Source of the DNA: Methylomicrobium agile
Lineage (GTDB): Bacteria; Pseudomonadota; Gammaproteobacteria; Methylococcales; Methylomonadaceae
NCBI RefSeq assembly: GCF_000733855.1
Contig: NZ_JPOJ01000001.1
Location: 4,078,128-4,142,127, forward strand
Reading direction: 5' to 3'
DNA: 64,000 bases
Position numbers and translations under genes: made by a program. The notes beneath the pieces are model-generated. The model was not told the origin of the DNA. It did no database searches and worked only from the letters and a program-made list of their open reading frames with translations. Below are positions 1 through 9,149 of this stretch, one piece after another. Each line of letters starts with the position of its first letter. Positions within the stretch are counted from its first letter, which is position 1.

Positions 1-1
1 C

Positions 2-2197
2 GAATATTTGTACAAGGAAGCGCATTTCGAGGTCGTCGACCTGCCCGGCACCTATTCCCTGGACGTGGCCGATAAGGAAGTCTCGCTGGATGAAAAGCTG
101 GCGCGCGACTATGTGCATGGTAACGAGGCCGATCTGATCGTCAATATCGTGGATGCGTCGGTTCTGGAACGCAGCCTGTACCTGAGCAGCCAACTGGCGG
201 AAATGCGAGTGCCGATGCTGGTGGTGCTGAATATGGTGGATGTCGCCGAAAGCAAAGGCAGGAAAATAGACGCCACGGCCCTTGCGAAATATCTGGGTTG
301 CCCGGTGGTGCCGGTAGTCGCCTCGGAGAACCGGGGCATCGCGGAGCTCAAGTCTTCTATCATCGACGCGGCTCGCCGGCCCGGCCCCGCCACGGTCGAT
401 GTCCATTACGACCAGGCGCTGGAACAGGTCATCGCCTCGTTGACCGGCCGGCTGACCGAAACGGCGGCCAGCATGGGCATCTCGTCGCGCTGGCTGGCCG
501 TGCGCCTGCTGGAAGGCGACGATCTGGCGCTCGGCGTCGTGGATCCTGCCTTGCATGGGGAAATACGGGCGCTGTCCCAAGGGTTGGACGAAGACACCGA
601 CATCATGATGGCCGATGCCCGTTTCAGTCTGGCCCACCGCATTACGGCCGAGGTCATGACCGTCAGCGGCCGCATCAGCCGCGATCTGACCAACCAGATT
701 GACCGGATCGTATTGAACCGGGCGCTGGGCATTCCCATTTTTCTGTTGGTGATGTACCTGATGTTCATGTTCACGATCAAAATCGGCGGCGCGTTCATTG
801 ATTTTTTCGATCAGTTCGCGCAAGCACTGTTCGTGGACGGTTTCGGCATCTGGCTGACCCATATCGGAACGCCGGCGTGGCTGACCTTGCTGCTGGCCAA
901 GGGCATCGGCGGCGGCGCGCAGGTCGTGGCGACCTTCATTCCGGTGATCGGTTTTCTGTTCCTGTTTCTGTCGGTGCTGGAAGACTCCGGCTATATGGCG
1001 CGCGCCGCGTTCGTAATGGACCGCTTCATGCGCTGGATCGGCCTGCCCGGCAAATCGTTCGTCCCGTTGATCGTCGGCTTCGGCTGCAACGTACCGGCGA
1101 TTATGGCCACGCGTACGCTGGAACACCGCCGCGACCGGCTGATGACCATCGCGATGGCGCCGTTCATGTCCTGCGGCGCGCGGCTGCCGGTCTATGTGCT
1201 GTTCGCCGCCGCGTTCTTCGCCGAGGGCGCGCAAAACATCGTCTTCGGTTTATATTTGATCGGCATCGTGGTGGCTGTGCTGACCGGCCTGATCCTGAAG
1301 GCGACCCTGCTGCAAGGCGAAGCCACGCCTTTCATTATGGAACTGCCGCCCTACCACTTGCCGACTCTCAAGAGCATCGGCATCCTGACCTGGGACAAGC
1401 TCAAAGGGTTCGTCTTACGCGCCGGCCGCGTCATCGTGCCGATGGTGCTGGTCCTGAATATGCTCAACGCCATCGGCACCGACGGCAGTTACGGTAACGA
1501 AGACAGCGACAAATCGATATTGGCCACGGTCGGCCGCCAGATTTCGCCGGTCTTCGCGCCGTTGGGTTTGAATGAAAACAACTGGCCGGCCGCGGTAGGC
1601 ATCTTTACCGGCGTACTCGCCAAGGAAGCCGTGGTCGGGACGCTGAATGCCGCTTATGCCGCGCTGGCCGAAACCGGCGAGGCCAAGGACGAGAGCGAGG
1701 CATTCAACTTGACGGCGAGCATCGGCGCCGCCTTCGCCACGATTCCGGCCAATCTTGCCGAAGCGTTTGCGTCATGGCTCGACCCGTTGGGGCTGAACAT
1801 CGGCGACGTCAGCGATCAGGCGGCATTGGCCGAGAAGGAAGAAATCTCCACCGGTATCTTCGGCGCGATGGCCAGCCGCTTCGACGGCACCGCGGGAGCG
1901 TTCGCTTACCTGCTGTTTATCCTGCTGTATCTGCCCTGTACCGCCGCGATCGCGGCGATTTATCAGGAGTCGGGCCGAGGCTGGACCGTATTCGTCGCCC
2001 TCTGGACCACCGGCCTGGGTTACGGGCTGGCCACGCTGTATTACCAGGCGGCGACCTGGAGCCGTCATCCTCGGCAGTCTTTGGTCTCTATCACGGTCGT
2101 TCTCAGCTTGTTCGCCGCCGTATTGCTCATCTTGCGTTATTTCGGCCAGCGAGAGAACAGTCGCTTGAACCGCGATCCCGCGGCAAGCCAGCGCTGA
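2..2197 (+). CDS. feoB: Ferrous iron transporter FeoB (5' end outside window)
   Basis: Inner-membrane Fe(II) transporter with an N-terminal GTPase. The reading frame is open from base 2, so the true start and the G1 P-loop lie left of the window. Visible parts are the G3 motif DLPGTYSL at the very start, the G4 motif NMVD about residue 78, then a helical linker and a polytopic membrane domain. The membrane part includes two Gate-type segments, with GCNVPAIMATRTLE and LAKEAVVGTLN motifs. About 730 residues are present, against roughly 750-780 for the family, so only the first few dozen codons are missing. No feoA or feoC is seen downstream; the next gene starts 11 bp later. Identification is confident. 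Confidence 0.95.
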   Translation, partial: EYLYKEAHFEVVDLPGTYSLDVADKEVSLDEKLARDYVHGNEADLIVNIVDASVLERSLYLSSQLAEMRVPMLVVLNMVDVAESKGRKIDATALAKYLGCPVVPVVASENRGIAELKSSIIDAARRPGPATVDVHYDQALEQVIASLTGRLTETAASMGISSRWLAVRLLEGDDLALGVVDPALHGEIRALSQGLDEDTDIMMADARFSLAHRITAEVMTVSGRISRDLTNQIDRIVLNRALGIPIFLLVMYLMFMFTIKIGGAFIDFFDQFAQALFVDGFGIWLTHIGTPAWLTLLLAKGIGGGAQVVATFIPVIGFLFLFLSVLEDSGYMARAAFVMDRFMRWIGLPGKSFVPLIVGFGCNVPAIMATRTLEHRRDRLMTIAMAPFMSCGARLPVYVLFAAAFFAEGAQNIVFGLYLIGIVVAVLTGLILKATLLQGEATPFIMELPPYHLPTLKSIGILTWDKLKGFVLRAGRVIVPMVLVLNMLNAIGTDGSYGNEDSDKSILATVGRQISPVFAPLGLNENNWPAAVGIFTGVLAKEAVVGTLNAAYAALAETGEAKDESEAFNLTASIGAAFATIPANLAEAFASWLDPLGLNIGDVSDQAALAEKEEISTGIFGAMASRFDGTAGAFAYLLFILLYLPCTAAIAAIYQESGRGWTVFVALWTTGLGYGLATLYYQAATWSRHPRQSLVSITVVLSLFAAVLLILRYFGQRENSRLNRDPAASQR

Positions 2198-2208
2198 GCC
2201 TGCCCGGC

Positions 2209-2877
2209 ATGGATACGGCTCCCGTACTGCTGGTGATTGGCATCCATCGCGATGAATTGGCCTTTGGCCGCACGGTTGCCGAAAGCCTGGACCCGCGGAA
2301 GGTACAGGTTTTGACGATACCGGAAGGCCTGTCCGGCAAGCGCCCGCTGATCGATCAACAGTTCAAATACAATACCCTGCATCAAGCCTTATATCGGCAG
2401 TTATTGCCTTCGATCCAGGGCCGACATACCTTGCTTCTCGATCTGCATACCGGCAGCGATCCAGCCGGCCCCAGCGCCGACTTGATCTGCGCCGATGCGG
2501 CCTGGCGCGATCGGCTGGCGTTTGAAATCGCCGCCCGCCCGGCACTGGCCGCGCAAAACCTGCGCATCGTCCCGCTCGGTACCGTAAGCGAATTTCCGCA
2601 TGCGCACACGGTGATCCCGAAGCAGATCTGGAATAATCCGGAATTTATCTATCTGGGGATGGAAATCTATTTGCCGGAGACGGCGTCGGGACAAACGGCG
2701 GGGCGAGATCTGGCGCAGTCGTTGGTAACGCTGGTTGCCGACTTGGCGGCCAAGCCTTTTCCAACCTCAACGCAGCAACGACTTGCGGTGAGTCGTCAAA
2801 TGCACCCCCAAACAAGCCACGAACAGACCGCCGGCGACGGCGTGCCCACGTTTCTGCCCGGTCGCCGCCAAGGCTAA
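2209..2877 (+). CDS. M14-family zinc hydrolase (succinylglutamate desuccinylase/aspartoacylase-like)
   Basis: A 222-residue protein starting 11 bp after feoB, probably co-transcribed. The zinc-site signature of the AstE/AspA branch of the M14 carboxypeptidases is visible: GIHRDE near residue 12 supplies the first His and Glu, and DLHTGS near residue 78 follows. Hydrolysis of an N-acyl or amide bond is therefore likely, but the substrate cannot be read from sequence. The start at 2209 was chosen because the upstream frame is a shadow of feoB. Its last 111 bases overlap the convergent gene at 2767-3216, and the last ~35 residues look less conserved. It could be shorter in function than in sequence. 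Confidence 0.7.
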   Translation: MDTAPVLLVIGIHRDELAFGRTVAESLDPRKVQVLTIPEGLSGKRPLIDQQFKYNTLHQALYRQLLPSIQGRHTLLLDLHTGSDPAGPSADLICADAAWRDRLAFEIAARPALAAQNLRIVPLGTVSEFPHAHTVIPKQIWNNPEFIYLGMEIYLPETASGQTAGRDLAQSLVTLVADLAAKPFPTSTQQRLAVSRQMHPQTSHEQTAGDGVPTFLPGRRQG

Positions 2878-3216
2878 CGAGGTCGCCAGGCTACCCAGCA
2901 TGCCCACCTTGGCATAACGGTTGACGCGCATCTTCATCGGGCGCTTTGATTTAGCCAGCGGCGCATCCAGGGCTTTGTCGACGACCGCATCGACCTGGCT
3001 TTCCAAGAAAGCCATATCGACCTGCCCAGGATCGAAGTTTACCACCACACTGCCGGCACGGGCATTGGCTTGCAGCTCGGTAATGCCGGCAATTTTCCCT
3101 AGTTCAACCTCCAGTATATCCAGCCGTGCCTGATGGCGTAAACGATTGTCGCGCACCCGGATTCGTCCCGGTAATGAAGAAACGATTCTGCTCAATGATA
3201 TAGCCTCTACCAACAT
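2767..3216 (-). CDS. HMA-like (heavy-metal-associated fold) protein
   Basis: A 149-residue protein whose N-terminal half has the pattern of HMA2-like ferredoxin-fold domains: SLPGRIRVRDNRLR near residue 15 and then SVVVNFDPGQ. The classic CxxC metal-binding pair is absent, so metal binding is uncertain. The C-terminal third is hydrophobic (MLGSLATSLALAATG, then GHAVAGGLFVACLGVHL), consistent with a small membrane anchor. The ATG at 3216 is preferred to the one at 3393 because homology-like sequence begins at MLVEAISLSR. It lies between feoB and EncFtn, fitting an iron or metal role by context only. Confidence 0.6.
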   Translation of the reverse strand: MLVEAISLSRIVSSLPGRIRVRDNRLRHQARLDILEVELGKIAGITELQANARAGSVVVNFDPGQVDMAFLESQVDAVVDKALDAPLAKSKRPMKMRVNRYAKVGMLGSLATSLALAATGQKRGHAVAGGLFVACLGVHLTTHRKSLLR

Positions 3217-3489
3217 TCTGAGAAATTCAAATGACGCCCATGCAGGGAACCAATATTCTAAATAAAAATTATACTCATTTGCAGCCACAAAGTCAGCATT
3301 CGATTTCTCCGGCTTCGATTCGGAGATCCTTCCGAGCAAAGGACGAGAGCAATAATGTATGTGTTTTGCCACTCGATTTGCCAGCGTGTACAATAGATAC
3401 AGACCCTATCTTTCAGATCGACTGCTACGGTTGACGCGGCAACGCAGACAAAACTTATCCCTTCAAGCTACCGGTAAAGGAGCATATCC

Positions 3490-3777
3490 ATGGCAAACGA
3501 CGGCTACCAAGAACCTGTAAACGAATTGAGCGATACGACGCGCGATATGCACCGGGCGATTATTTCGCTGCGCGAAGAGTTGGAGGCCGTGGATTTTTAC
3601 AATCAACGTGTGGATGCGTGCAAAAATCCGGAACTTAGAGCCATCCTGGCGCATAATCGCGACGAGGAAAAAGAGCATGCCGCGATGTTGTTGGAATGGA
3701 TTCGTCGGCAAGACCCAAAATTCGAGCACGAATTGAAAGACTATTTGTTTACCGACAAACCCATAGCCCATTTGTAA
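3490..3777 (+). CDS. encFtn: Encapsulated-ferritin-like protein (EncFtn family)
   Basis: A 95-residue two-helix ferritin-like protein. The two metal-binding helices typical of EncFtn are clear: EELEAVDFYNQR (residues 29-40) and HNRDEEKEHAAM (55-66). They supply the conserved Glu, Glu and His ferroxidase ligands, with the aromatic FY following the first helix. EncFtn proteins form annular decamers that oxidise Fe(II). The start is set by GGAG about 8 bases before the ATG at 3490. The protein stops soon after the second helix (DYLFTDKPIAHL) and lacks the C-terminal extension that normally carries the encapsulin-targeting peptide. No encapsulin shell gene is in the window. Family assignment is strong; its use without a shell is inference. 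Confidence 0.85.
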   Translation: MANDGYQEPVNELSDTTRDMHRAIISLREELEAVDFYNQRVDACKNPELRAILAHNRDEEKEHAAMLLEWIRRQDPKFEHELKDYLFTDKPIAHL

Positions 3778-3781
3778 GCGC

Positions 3782-4981
3782 TTAATGCCTAGCCCGTGTC
3801 GGCTTCCGCTTATGCAGCCAAATCCGCGTGCCGGTGACCGCCATCAATAGTACGCCTATGCCGATTATCGAAACCAAGATCCGGCCCGGCAGCCCGATGA
3901 TACGGCCGCTATGCAACGGCAGTTGCCAAGCCTCGAACACGTCGGCCGCCGTGCCGGTTCCGGGTACATAGTCACCCAGGTAGACACCGGTCTCGCCATC
4001 GTAATAAAGATAACTAAGACCCAAGCCCTCCGTCTCGCCGAAACCGACGCCAAACATGCCGTATTGGGCATTGTAAAACATCGTGGCGGGCGGCCGGCGC
4101 CAGCCACGGCCGGCCGCATCGGTTTTGGCGGTTTGCAACACCTGTTGAAAGCTAATCTTTGCCTCTGTCAGGGGGCCCTCGGCACGCTGCTCGCGGACGT
4201 CGAACGGCGAAAGGGTAAAATCCGAGAACAGCGAAACGGCGGGCTCGAATACGGCATCACGCAAATTCAGCGAAATCGCGCTGACGGAAAGCATCAGCAT
4301 GAAGCAAAACAGCCACAAGCCGCCGGCACGGTGCAGATCGAAGTTGAAGCGGGTACGGCTCGCCGACGGTTTGATGCGCCAAACGGACATCCATCGGTGC
4401 AGCCAGGTTTTACGTTGAGGGTCCGAATTTAACGAAGACTGAGCCGCAGGCATCCGGTTTGTGGAGAACTTGGGAAAGGTCAGATAAAAACCGATCAGCG
4501 ATTCGAAGAGCCAAATGATCGCCGCCATACCCATCACCCATAGCCCGACTTCGCCCGGTAATTGCAGGCTGTAATGGAACGCATAGATGAAGGGAATCAG
4601 ATGCCGTCTTTCGAAACAGCAAGCACCCCATAGCCTGCCGCCCAAAACCTCAGCACTAACGGGGTCGACGAACAATTCGTCAGCCGCAGGTTCCTGATTC
4701 GGGTCGGCAGGCCTTACCGTCACCTGCAACGCGTTACCCGGCTCGCGCGTTAAAGGCAGCGACACCACCCGGTATTGCGGCTGCTCGCGTTGCAGTCGAG
4801 CCAGCAAATCGGCTGTGTCCAACATCGGCCCCTGCGCAGGGCTGTCGAATAATTCGGGATTCAGCCAGGCATCCAGTTCCTGCTGGTAGGCGATGATGCA
4901 GCCGCTCAAGGCGGCCTGCAGCAAAAACAGAGCGGCCGCCAGCCCCAGATAACGGTGCAGCCGCGCCCAGATTTTTCGCAT
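3782..4981 (-). CDS. PepSY-domain inner-membrane protein
   Basis: A 399-residue PepSY-associated membrane protein. Helix 1 contains the usual RLHRYLGLAAALFLLQAALSG start (residues 7-27). It is followed by a periplasmic PepSY-type region with two copies of the fold, a HYSLQLPGEVG stretch, and further transmembrane segments around residues 150-170, 222-245 and 365-388, ending in a basic tail. Such proteins often sit next to TonB-dependent siderophore receptors and are thought to act as ferric-siderophore reductases or processing factors. It lies 15 bp downstream of the receptor gene on the same strand, so the two probably form one operon under the Fur site at 7403-7417. Confidence 0.85.
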   Translation of the reverse strand: MRKIWARLHRYLGLAAALFLLQAALSGCIIAYQQELDAWLNPELFDSPAQGPMLDTADLLARLQREQPQYRVVSLPLTREPGNALQVTVRPADPNQEPAADELFVDPVSAEVLGGRLWGACCFERRHLIPFIYAFHYSLQLPGEVGLWVMGMAAIIWLFESLIGFYLTFPKFSTNRMPAAQSSLNSDPQRKTWLHRWMSVWRIKPSASRTRFNFDLHRAGGLWLFCFMLMLSVSAISLNLRDAVFEPAVSLFSDFTLSPFDVREQRAEGPLTEAKISFQQVLQTAKTDAAGRGWRRPPATMFYNAQYGMFGVGFGETEGLGLSYLYYDGETGVYLGDYVPGTGTAADVFEAWQLPLHSGRIIGLPGRILVSIIGIGVLLMAVTGTRIWLHKRKPTRARH

Positions 4982-4996
4982 TACCCGACCCGTCGT

Positions 4997-7360
4997 TTAC
5001 CAGTTATAACGCAGGCTGGCCAGTACCGAGCGGCGGTCGCCGTAATAGCAGGTATCATCGCCGCAGGTCACCACATATTCGTGGTCGAGCAGGTTGCTCA
5101 TATTGACGCCAAGGCGCAAACCTTGCATCGAACGGTCCAGCCTGCCCAGATCGTAATGAACGGAGGCATCCATCAATATATAAGCCGGGGCTTTCTGGCT
5201 GTTGCTCAAATCGCCGTAGTTGCTGCCGATGTAACGCAAACCGCCGCCCAGTCCCAGGCCGGCGAACTCGCCTTGTGGATGCGTGTAATCCATCCACAGC
5301 GAAGCCTGATGCTCCGGTGTGTAGGTCAGGTTTTTCCCAAGCTCCGCTTCGTTATTGGATTGCATGACCTTGGCATCGGTATAAGTATAGGCGGCGGTCA
5401 TATTGAGTCCCCAGTCGAGGCTGGCCTTGCCTTCCAGTTCCACCCCTTGCGACCGGACTTCGCCGGTTTGTTTTTGAAACATGCCCGGAAACGGCTTCGC
5501 CAAATCGGGAGTCAACACGTTTTCCTGCACCAAATGGAAAAATGCCGCGGTGATAAAGGCATTGTAACCCGTCGGCTGATACTTGATGCCGACTTCATGC
5601 TGACGCCCGGTCGTCGGTTTGAACGGTTTGGAAGAACGGTCGGTGCCGACCGCCGGGTCGAACGATTCGGAATAGCTATAATACGGGGCAAAGCCGGTGT
5701 CGAACTGATAGCTCAAACCGGTACGGTAGGTAAACGCTTCGCTGTCCTGGCGGCTCGGTGTGTACGTCGGGTGAGCGTAATCGACGATGTTGGTGCCAAT
5801 ATCCTCGTTCTGATAATCGGTTTTCAAGGTATCCACCGACGCCCAATCGTAACGCACTCCGATCGTGGCAACCCAACGGTTCCATTTCAGTTGATCCTGG
5901 CCGTAGAAACCGATCTGGTCAAGCTGCTGGTTGACGCGGCCGGAAGTATTCGGCGTCGAAAACGACAAACCGGTACTGGGATCGATCAGCGGCCGTCCGT
6001 AAGTCGGGTTGTAAGCATCGAGGCTGGATGCCGAAAAGACATATCCGGTCTGCCGTTTGCCGGTGAAATGGCGATAATCGAGCCCTGCCAAAAAGGTGTG
6101 TTGAACATCTCCCGTGGCAAAATCCGCCTGTAATTGATTATCCAGGGTAAAGGTGCCGGTATCGTCTTGGTAAATGCCGGCGTCACGGTCTATCAGACGC
6201 TGGCCGGACAGACCCTGATCAGAATCCAGAAAGCCGGCGCCGTAATACGGAAACATGCCTTTCAATTGGCTTTCCACATGGGCGTAGCGCACGTTTTGCC
6301 GGGCACTGAACACCTTGTTGAACCGGTGTTCCAACGCATAGCCTACCGAGAATTGTTCACGTTCGTAACCATCGAAACCCGGTTCACCGAGAAAACGGCT
6401 GGTCGGCAGCCTGCCGTTCGGATTACCCAAGACGCTGCCTTGATAAGGAAAAAACTGCATCGCGTTACCCGTTTCATCCTTCTGATAATGGCTCAGGAAG
6501 GTAAACGTGGTGGCATCGCTCGGCTTCCAGGTAAAACTCGGCGCGACATAATAGCGATTGTCCTCGACGAAATCGACCTGGGTATCGCTGCCTCGGCCCA
6601 AGGCCACCAGCCGATAAAGCAAATCGTCGCGGCCGGCGACCGGACCGCTCAAATCCAGGCTGCCCTGCACCCGGTCGTAGCTGCCGCCGAGGAACTGGAC
6701 TTCGTGGAACGGGATTGCCGTCGGCCGCTTGCTCATCATGTTGACCAAGCCGCCGGGGGCATTCTGACCATAAAGCACGGACGAAGGCCCCCGCAATACC
6801 TCGATCCGTTCCAGACCGTAAGGCTCGACCCGCAGCTGGGCATAACTGGTACTTGAACTCATCAGGCGGGTACCGTCGAGATATTGGGTACCTTCGAATC
6901 CGCGCAAATTGAAATAGTCGTCGCGCGTACTGGGACCGAACATACCGGTGAACACGCCTGGCGTATACGTAACGGCTTGAGTGATGCTTTGCGCGGCGCG
7001 CGCGGCAAATTCGTCCTTATTGATGACGCTGATCGATTGCGGCACCTCGATCAAGGGTGTGTCGGTCTTCGAGCCGGACAGCGATTTTTTCACTACGTAA
7101 CCTTTTACCGGATCGATAGCTTTAGCTTCTTTCTGCCCGACAACTGATACGGTCGGCAAGACTTCCTCGCTTTTGATATCAGAGCTTTGTTTAGCGTCTG
7201 GCGTCACTATTCCCGCAGCCGCCGCCCCCGATTCACCCTGAATTTCTTCGGCCGCCAAATCGACGGCAGACCAAGTCGTCGTTAACACGATAAAAATCGC
7301 TTTCCGCAAAATCTCGTTAACCGGACCTCGCTCGCATGTACTTTCGAATTGTGGGTTCAT
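4997..7360 (-). CDS. TonB-dependent siderophore receptor
   Basis: A 787-residue outer-membrane receptor. An N-terminal signal-like segment (RKAIFIVLTTTWSAVDLAAEE) is followed by a low-complexity linker and the plug domain, with VPQSISVINKDEF near residue 105, RDDYFNLRGFEG near 145 and VLRGPSSVLYGQNAPGG near 190. A 22-strand beta barrel then runs to the C-terminal aromatic signature ending in RYNW. The plug sequence is that of ferric hydroxamate/coprogen or pyoverdine-type receptors (FhuE/FpvA-like). The exact ligand cannot be assigned. The ATG at 7360 is used; a GTG at VNEIL 14 codons later is an alternative start. Transcription is probably Fur-repressed. Confidence 0.92.
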   Translation of the reverse strand: MNPQFESTCERGPVNEILRKAIFIVLTTTWSAVDLAAEEIQGESGAAAAGIVTPDAKQSSDIKSEEVLPTVSVVGQKEAKAIDPVKGYVVKKSLSGSKTDTPLIEVPQSISVINKDEFAARAAQSITQAVTYTPGVFTGMFGPSTRDDYFNLRGFEGTQYLDGTRLMSSSTSYAQLRVEPYGLERIEVLRGPSSVLYGQNAPGGLVNMMSKRPTAIPFHEVQFLGGSYDRVQGSLDLSGPVAGRDDLLYRLVALGRGSDTQVDFVEDNRYYVAPSFTWKPSDATTFTFLSHYQKDETGNAMQFFPYQGSVLGNPNGRLPTSRFLGEPGFDGYEREQFSVGYALEHRFNKVFSARQNVRYAHVESQLKGMFPYYGAGFLDSDQGLSGQRLIDRDAGIYQDDTGTFTLDNQLQADFATGDVQHTFLAGLDYRHFTGKRQTGYVFSASSLDAYNPTYGRPLIDPSTGLSFSTPNTSGRVNQQLDQIGFYGQDQLKWNRWVATIGVRYDWASVDTLKTDYQNEDIGTNIVDYAHPTYTPSRQDSEAFTYRTGLSYQFDTGFAPYYSYSESFDPAVGTDRSSKPFKPTTGRQHEVGIKYQPTGYNAFITAAFFHLVQENVLTPDLAKPFPGMFQKQTGEVRSQGVELEGKASLDWGLNMTAAYTYTDAKVMQSNNEAELGKNLTYTPEHQASLWMDYTHPQGEFAGLGLGGGLRYIGSNYGDLSNSQKAPAYILMDASVHYDLGRLDRSMQGLRLGVNMSNLLDHEYVVTCGDDTCYYGDRRSVLASLRYNW

Positions 7361-7402
7361 AGCTATACCTAAAGAATGGAATTGCCATTATGATATAGTT
7401 AA

Positions 7403-7417
7403 TAATAATAATTCTCA
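7403..7417 (-). promoter_or_regulatory. Fur box upstream of the siderophore receptor
   Basis: Read on the minus strand this is TGAGAATTATTATTA. It matches the 7-1-7 Fur consensus TGATAATnATTATCA at 12 of 14 fixed positions. It sits about 43 bp upstream of the receptor start at 7360 in an AT-rich stretch, the usual place for an operator overlapping a promoter. Confidence 0.8.
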
Positions 7418-7456
7418 ATATTGATTTTATTTATTAAAAATCTCATCTTTAGCCTA

Positions 7457-8119
7457 CACTAGTACTGCGCACCTAAAGAATGAGGGATAATAGCCACCCC
7501 GAAAACCGTTCCGCAAGGAAGCGATGCGCCCCCTCACCCCGCTTATTTTGACGCCAGCCCAACAATCGACGCTGGAAGCCATTGCCCGAAGTCGGCAACT
7601 GCCGCACAGTTTAGTGCAGCGGGCGCGCATCGTTTTAAATGCGGGAGCCGGTCGTCGCAACAAGGCTAGCGCGCAGAACCTTGGCATCAAAGAAGAGACG
7701 GTCGGCTTGTGGCGTCGTCGTGGGCTGTCGGCTCAAGAGGGGCTGGCCGCCTGCGAAGACGAGCCTGACCCTTTACGCCGACAGATCGAGGCGGTTCTGG
7801 CGGATGCGGAGCGTCCGGGTGCGCCACAGACCTTCAGCGCCGAACAGGTCTGCCAACGGCTGGCGTTGGCGTGTAAAACGCCGCCTTCGCCTTTGACCCA
7901 TTGGACACGCCAAGATTTTCGAGATTGGGTTGGCATTCTGTCTCGGCGCTTGCTCAAACGCGGAAGCTCCACTTCAACTGACGATCTCAAGCACAGAATT
8001 TTTCAGTTCATCGATTTCTTCAATGAAACTTTCGCTAAACCTTTTCGCTGGACTTATACCGGAAGACCTCTGGGGGTGTAAAAATTATTCGGTGGATTTG
8101 CGGTGCGTTGTACTAGTTG
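7457..8119 (+). mobile_element. Internally deleted IS630-like element with terminal inverted repeats
   Basis: Imperfect terminal inverted repeats are visible. The left end reads CACTAGTACTGCGCACC inward from 7457. The right end, read inward on the minus strand from 8119, is CAACTAGTACAACGCACC. Both are flanked by TA (7455-7456 and 8120-8121), the target dinucleotide duplicated by IS630/Tc1-type elements. The element is only about 660 bp against roughly 1.1 kb for a complete copy, because the transposase lacks its catalytic middle. It truncates the integrase remnant on its right. Confidence 0.75.
7524..8081 (+). pseudogene. IS630-family transposase, catalytic core deleted
   Basis: An open frame of 185 codons that joins the two ends of an IS630 transposase. 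Residues 1-135 are the helix-turn-helix part (ARSRQLPHSLVQRARIVL, NLGIKEETVGLWRRRG). The last 45 residues (LSRRLLKRGSS, DLKHRIFQFIDFFN, PFRWTYTGRP) are the usual C-terminus. The DDE catalytic region of roughly 150 residues is missing, so it cannot be an active transposase. It may still bind the element ends. Confidence 0.8.
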
Positions 8120-8121
8120 TA

Positions 8122-8540
8122 CTAGATGTGACTGTGTTCATCGTTACTGAGGATATGGCCAAAAATGGGCATGAGCGGATTGTGCCGCTCAACGCCGTGG
8201 CCCGATCGATCGTGAACAAGTACTGAGGCCAAAGCGAGTACGTTTTTCATCGCGACGGGGCAACCGGTTGGACCGGATGAATAACCGGGCGTGGCGGAAG
8301 GCAAGGACGGCGGCAGGATTGTCGGAAGTGCGTGTTCACGATTTGCGCCACACGTTCGGCATGCGTCTTCGCGCGGCCGGCGTCGATCTGGAAGATCGTC
8401 AGGATTTGCTCGGGCATCACAACGGCAACATCACGACGCATTACAGCAAAGTAGAAATTGCGTGCCTGATCGAATGTGTTGAGCTGCTTTGCTGCGAAGG
8501 TCACCAACGTCCTGAACTGACGCTGTTAAAGCGAGCTTGA
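8122..8540 (+). pseudogene. Tyrosine recombinase C-terminal remnant
   Basis: The end of a phage-type integrase: KNGHERIVPLNAVARSIV, then RVHDLRHTFGMRLRAAGVDL with the catalytic HxxR, then LLGHHNGNITTHYSKVE with the catalytic Tyr. The 5' part is cut off by the IS630-like element. A TGA at 8224-8226 interrupts the frame where related integrases carry Arg (CGA to TGA), and a frameshift follows before 8268. It lies just left of the first tRNA-Lys fragment, so it is probably the integrase of an older element whose right boundary was that site. Confidence 0.8.
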
Positions 8541-8637
8541 GAATCAGGAAAAACCGGCAGAATTCCGGCAGTCAGAAATGACAGGCATAAAAAGGGCTGT
8601 CCATCAAAACTAAGTCATTGTTTTATATAAATTAAGT

Positions 8638-8687
8638 TGGTGGGTCGTATTGGATTCAAACCAATGACAACCGCATTAAAAGTGCTA
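8638..8687 (-). repeat. tRNA-Lys 3'-half fragment, attachment-site copy 1
   Basis: Read on the minus strand this is the anticodon loop (CTTTTAA, anticodon TTT), variable loop, T-arm and 3' CCA of a tRNA-Lys, without the 5' half. It matches the copies at 31410 and 43582 over about 46 bases except one substitution in the T-loop (TTTGAA for TTCGAA). It is a direct repeat in the same orientation as the other two, 97 bp after an integrase remnant. It is interpreted as the left boundary of the island ending at 31455. Confidence 0.8.
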
Positions 8688-8857
8688 AATATATAATTTA
8701 AATAATTGTTTTTATTTAACAAATAAAGACACTCGTTGCCCTACATTGCATTACGATGCACTACGGATCATGATAGAAGCACGCAAAAATCACGCGTGGA
8801 TTGGGAAATAATCTTTCTATAAGACAAGTGTCTAATTTTTTATTACTATTGGTGGTA

Positions 8858-9149
8858 CGGGATCGCATTCTCAAACAGGAGCAAGGTGATCGAGCCTTTG
8901 CCGATCTGTTGCTGATAGCGAAGGAGTTGAGAGATAGCGGTCTGAATGTCTTAAATGGCCTGCGATTTGACCTTGCAAACCGGCGTTATCAGTTCGGCGA
9001 TTGTGCTGAATGAAATGCGCCGGCTAACCGAAGCCGCCAGGCCAAAAACACTGGATGATACTCCCGCCTCGGCACCCACGCTGACCTTGGAACCCGTGGC
9101 CGATTGCAGCCGCTACGATACTTTGCGGAGTTCACGCCATGTCCATTGA
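8858..9149 (+). pseudogene. istA: IstA (IS21-family transposase) C-terminal remnant
   Basis: Only the last ~95 codons of an IS21 transposase remain, in two frames: RDRILKQEQGDRAFADLLLIAKEL, then after a frameshift near 8950 LTLQTGVISSAIVLNEMRRL and the tail [15 protein letters not shown]. The catalytic DDE domain is absent. The 3' end overlaps the istB start by 11 bp as in intact IS21 elements. Confidence 0.75.

Noticed and set aside
4955..6856. Long plus-strand open frames opposite the TonB receptor
   Set aside because: They are antisense shadows of a GC-rich gene with clear receptor motifs on the minus strand.
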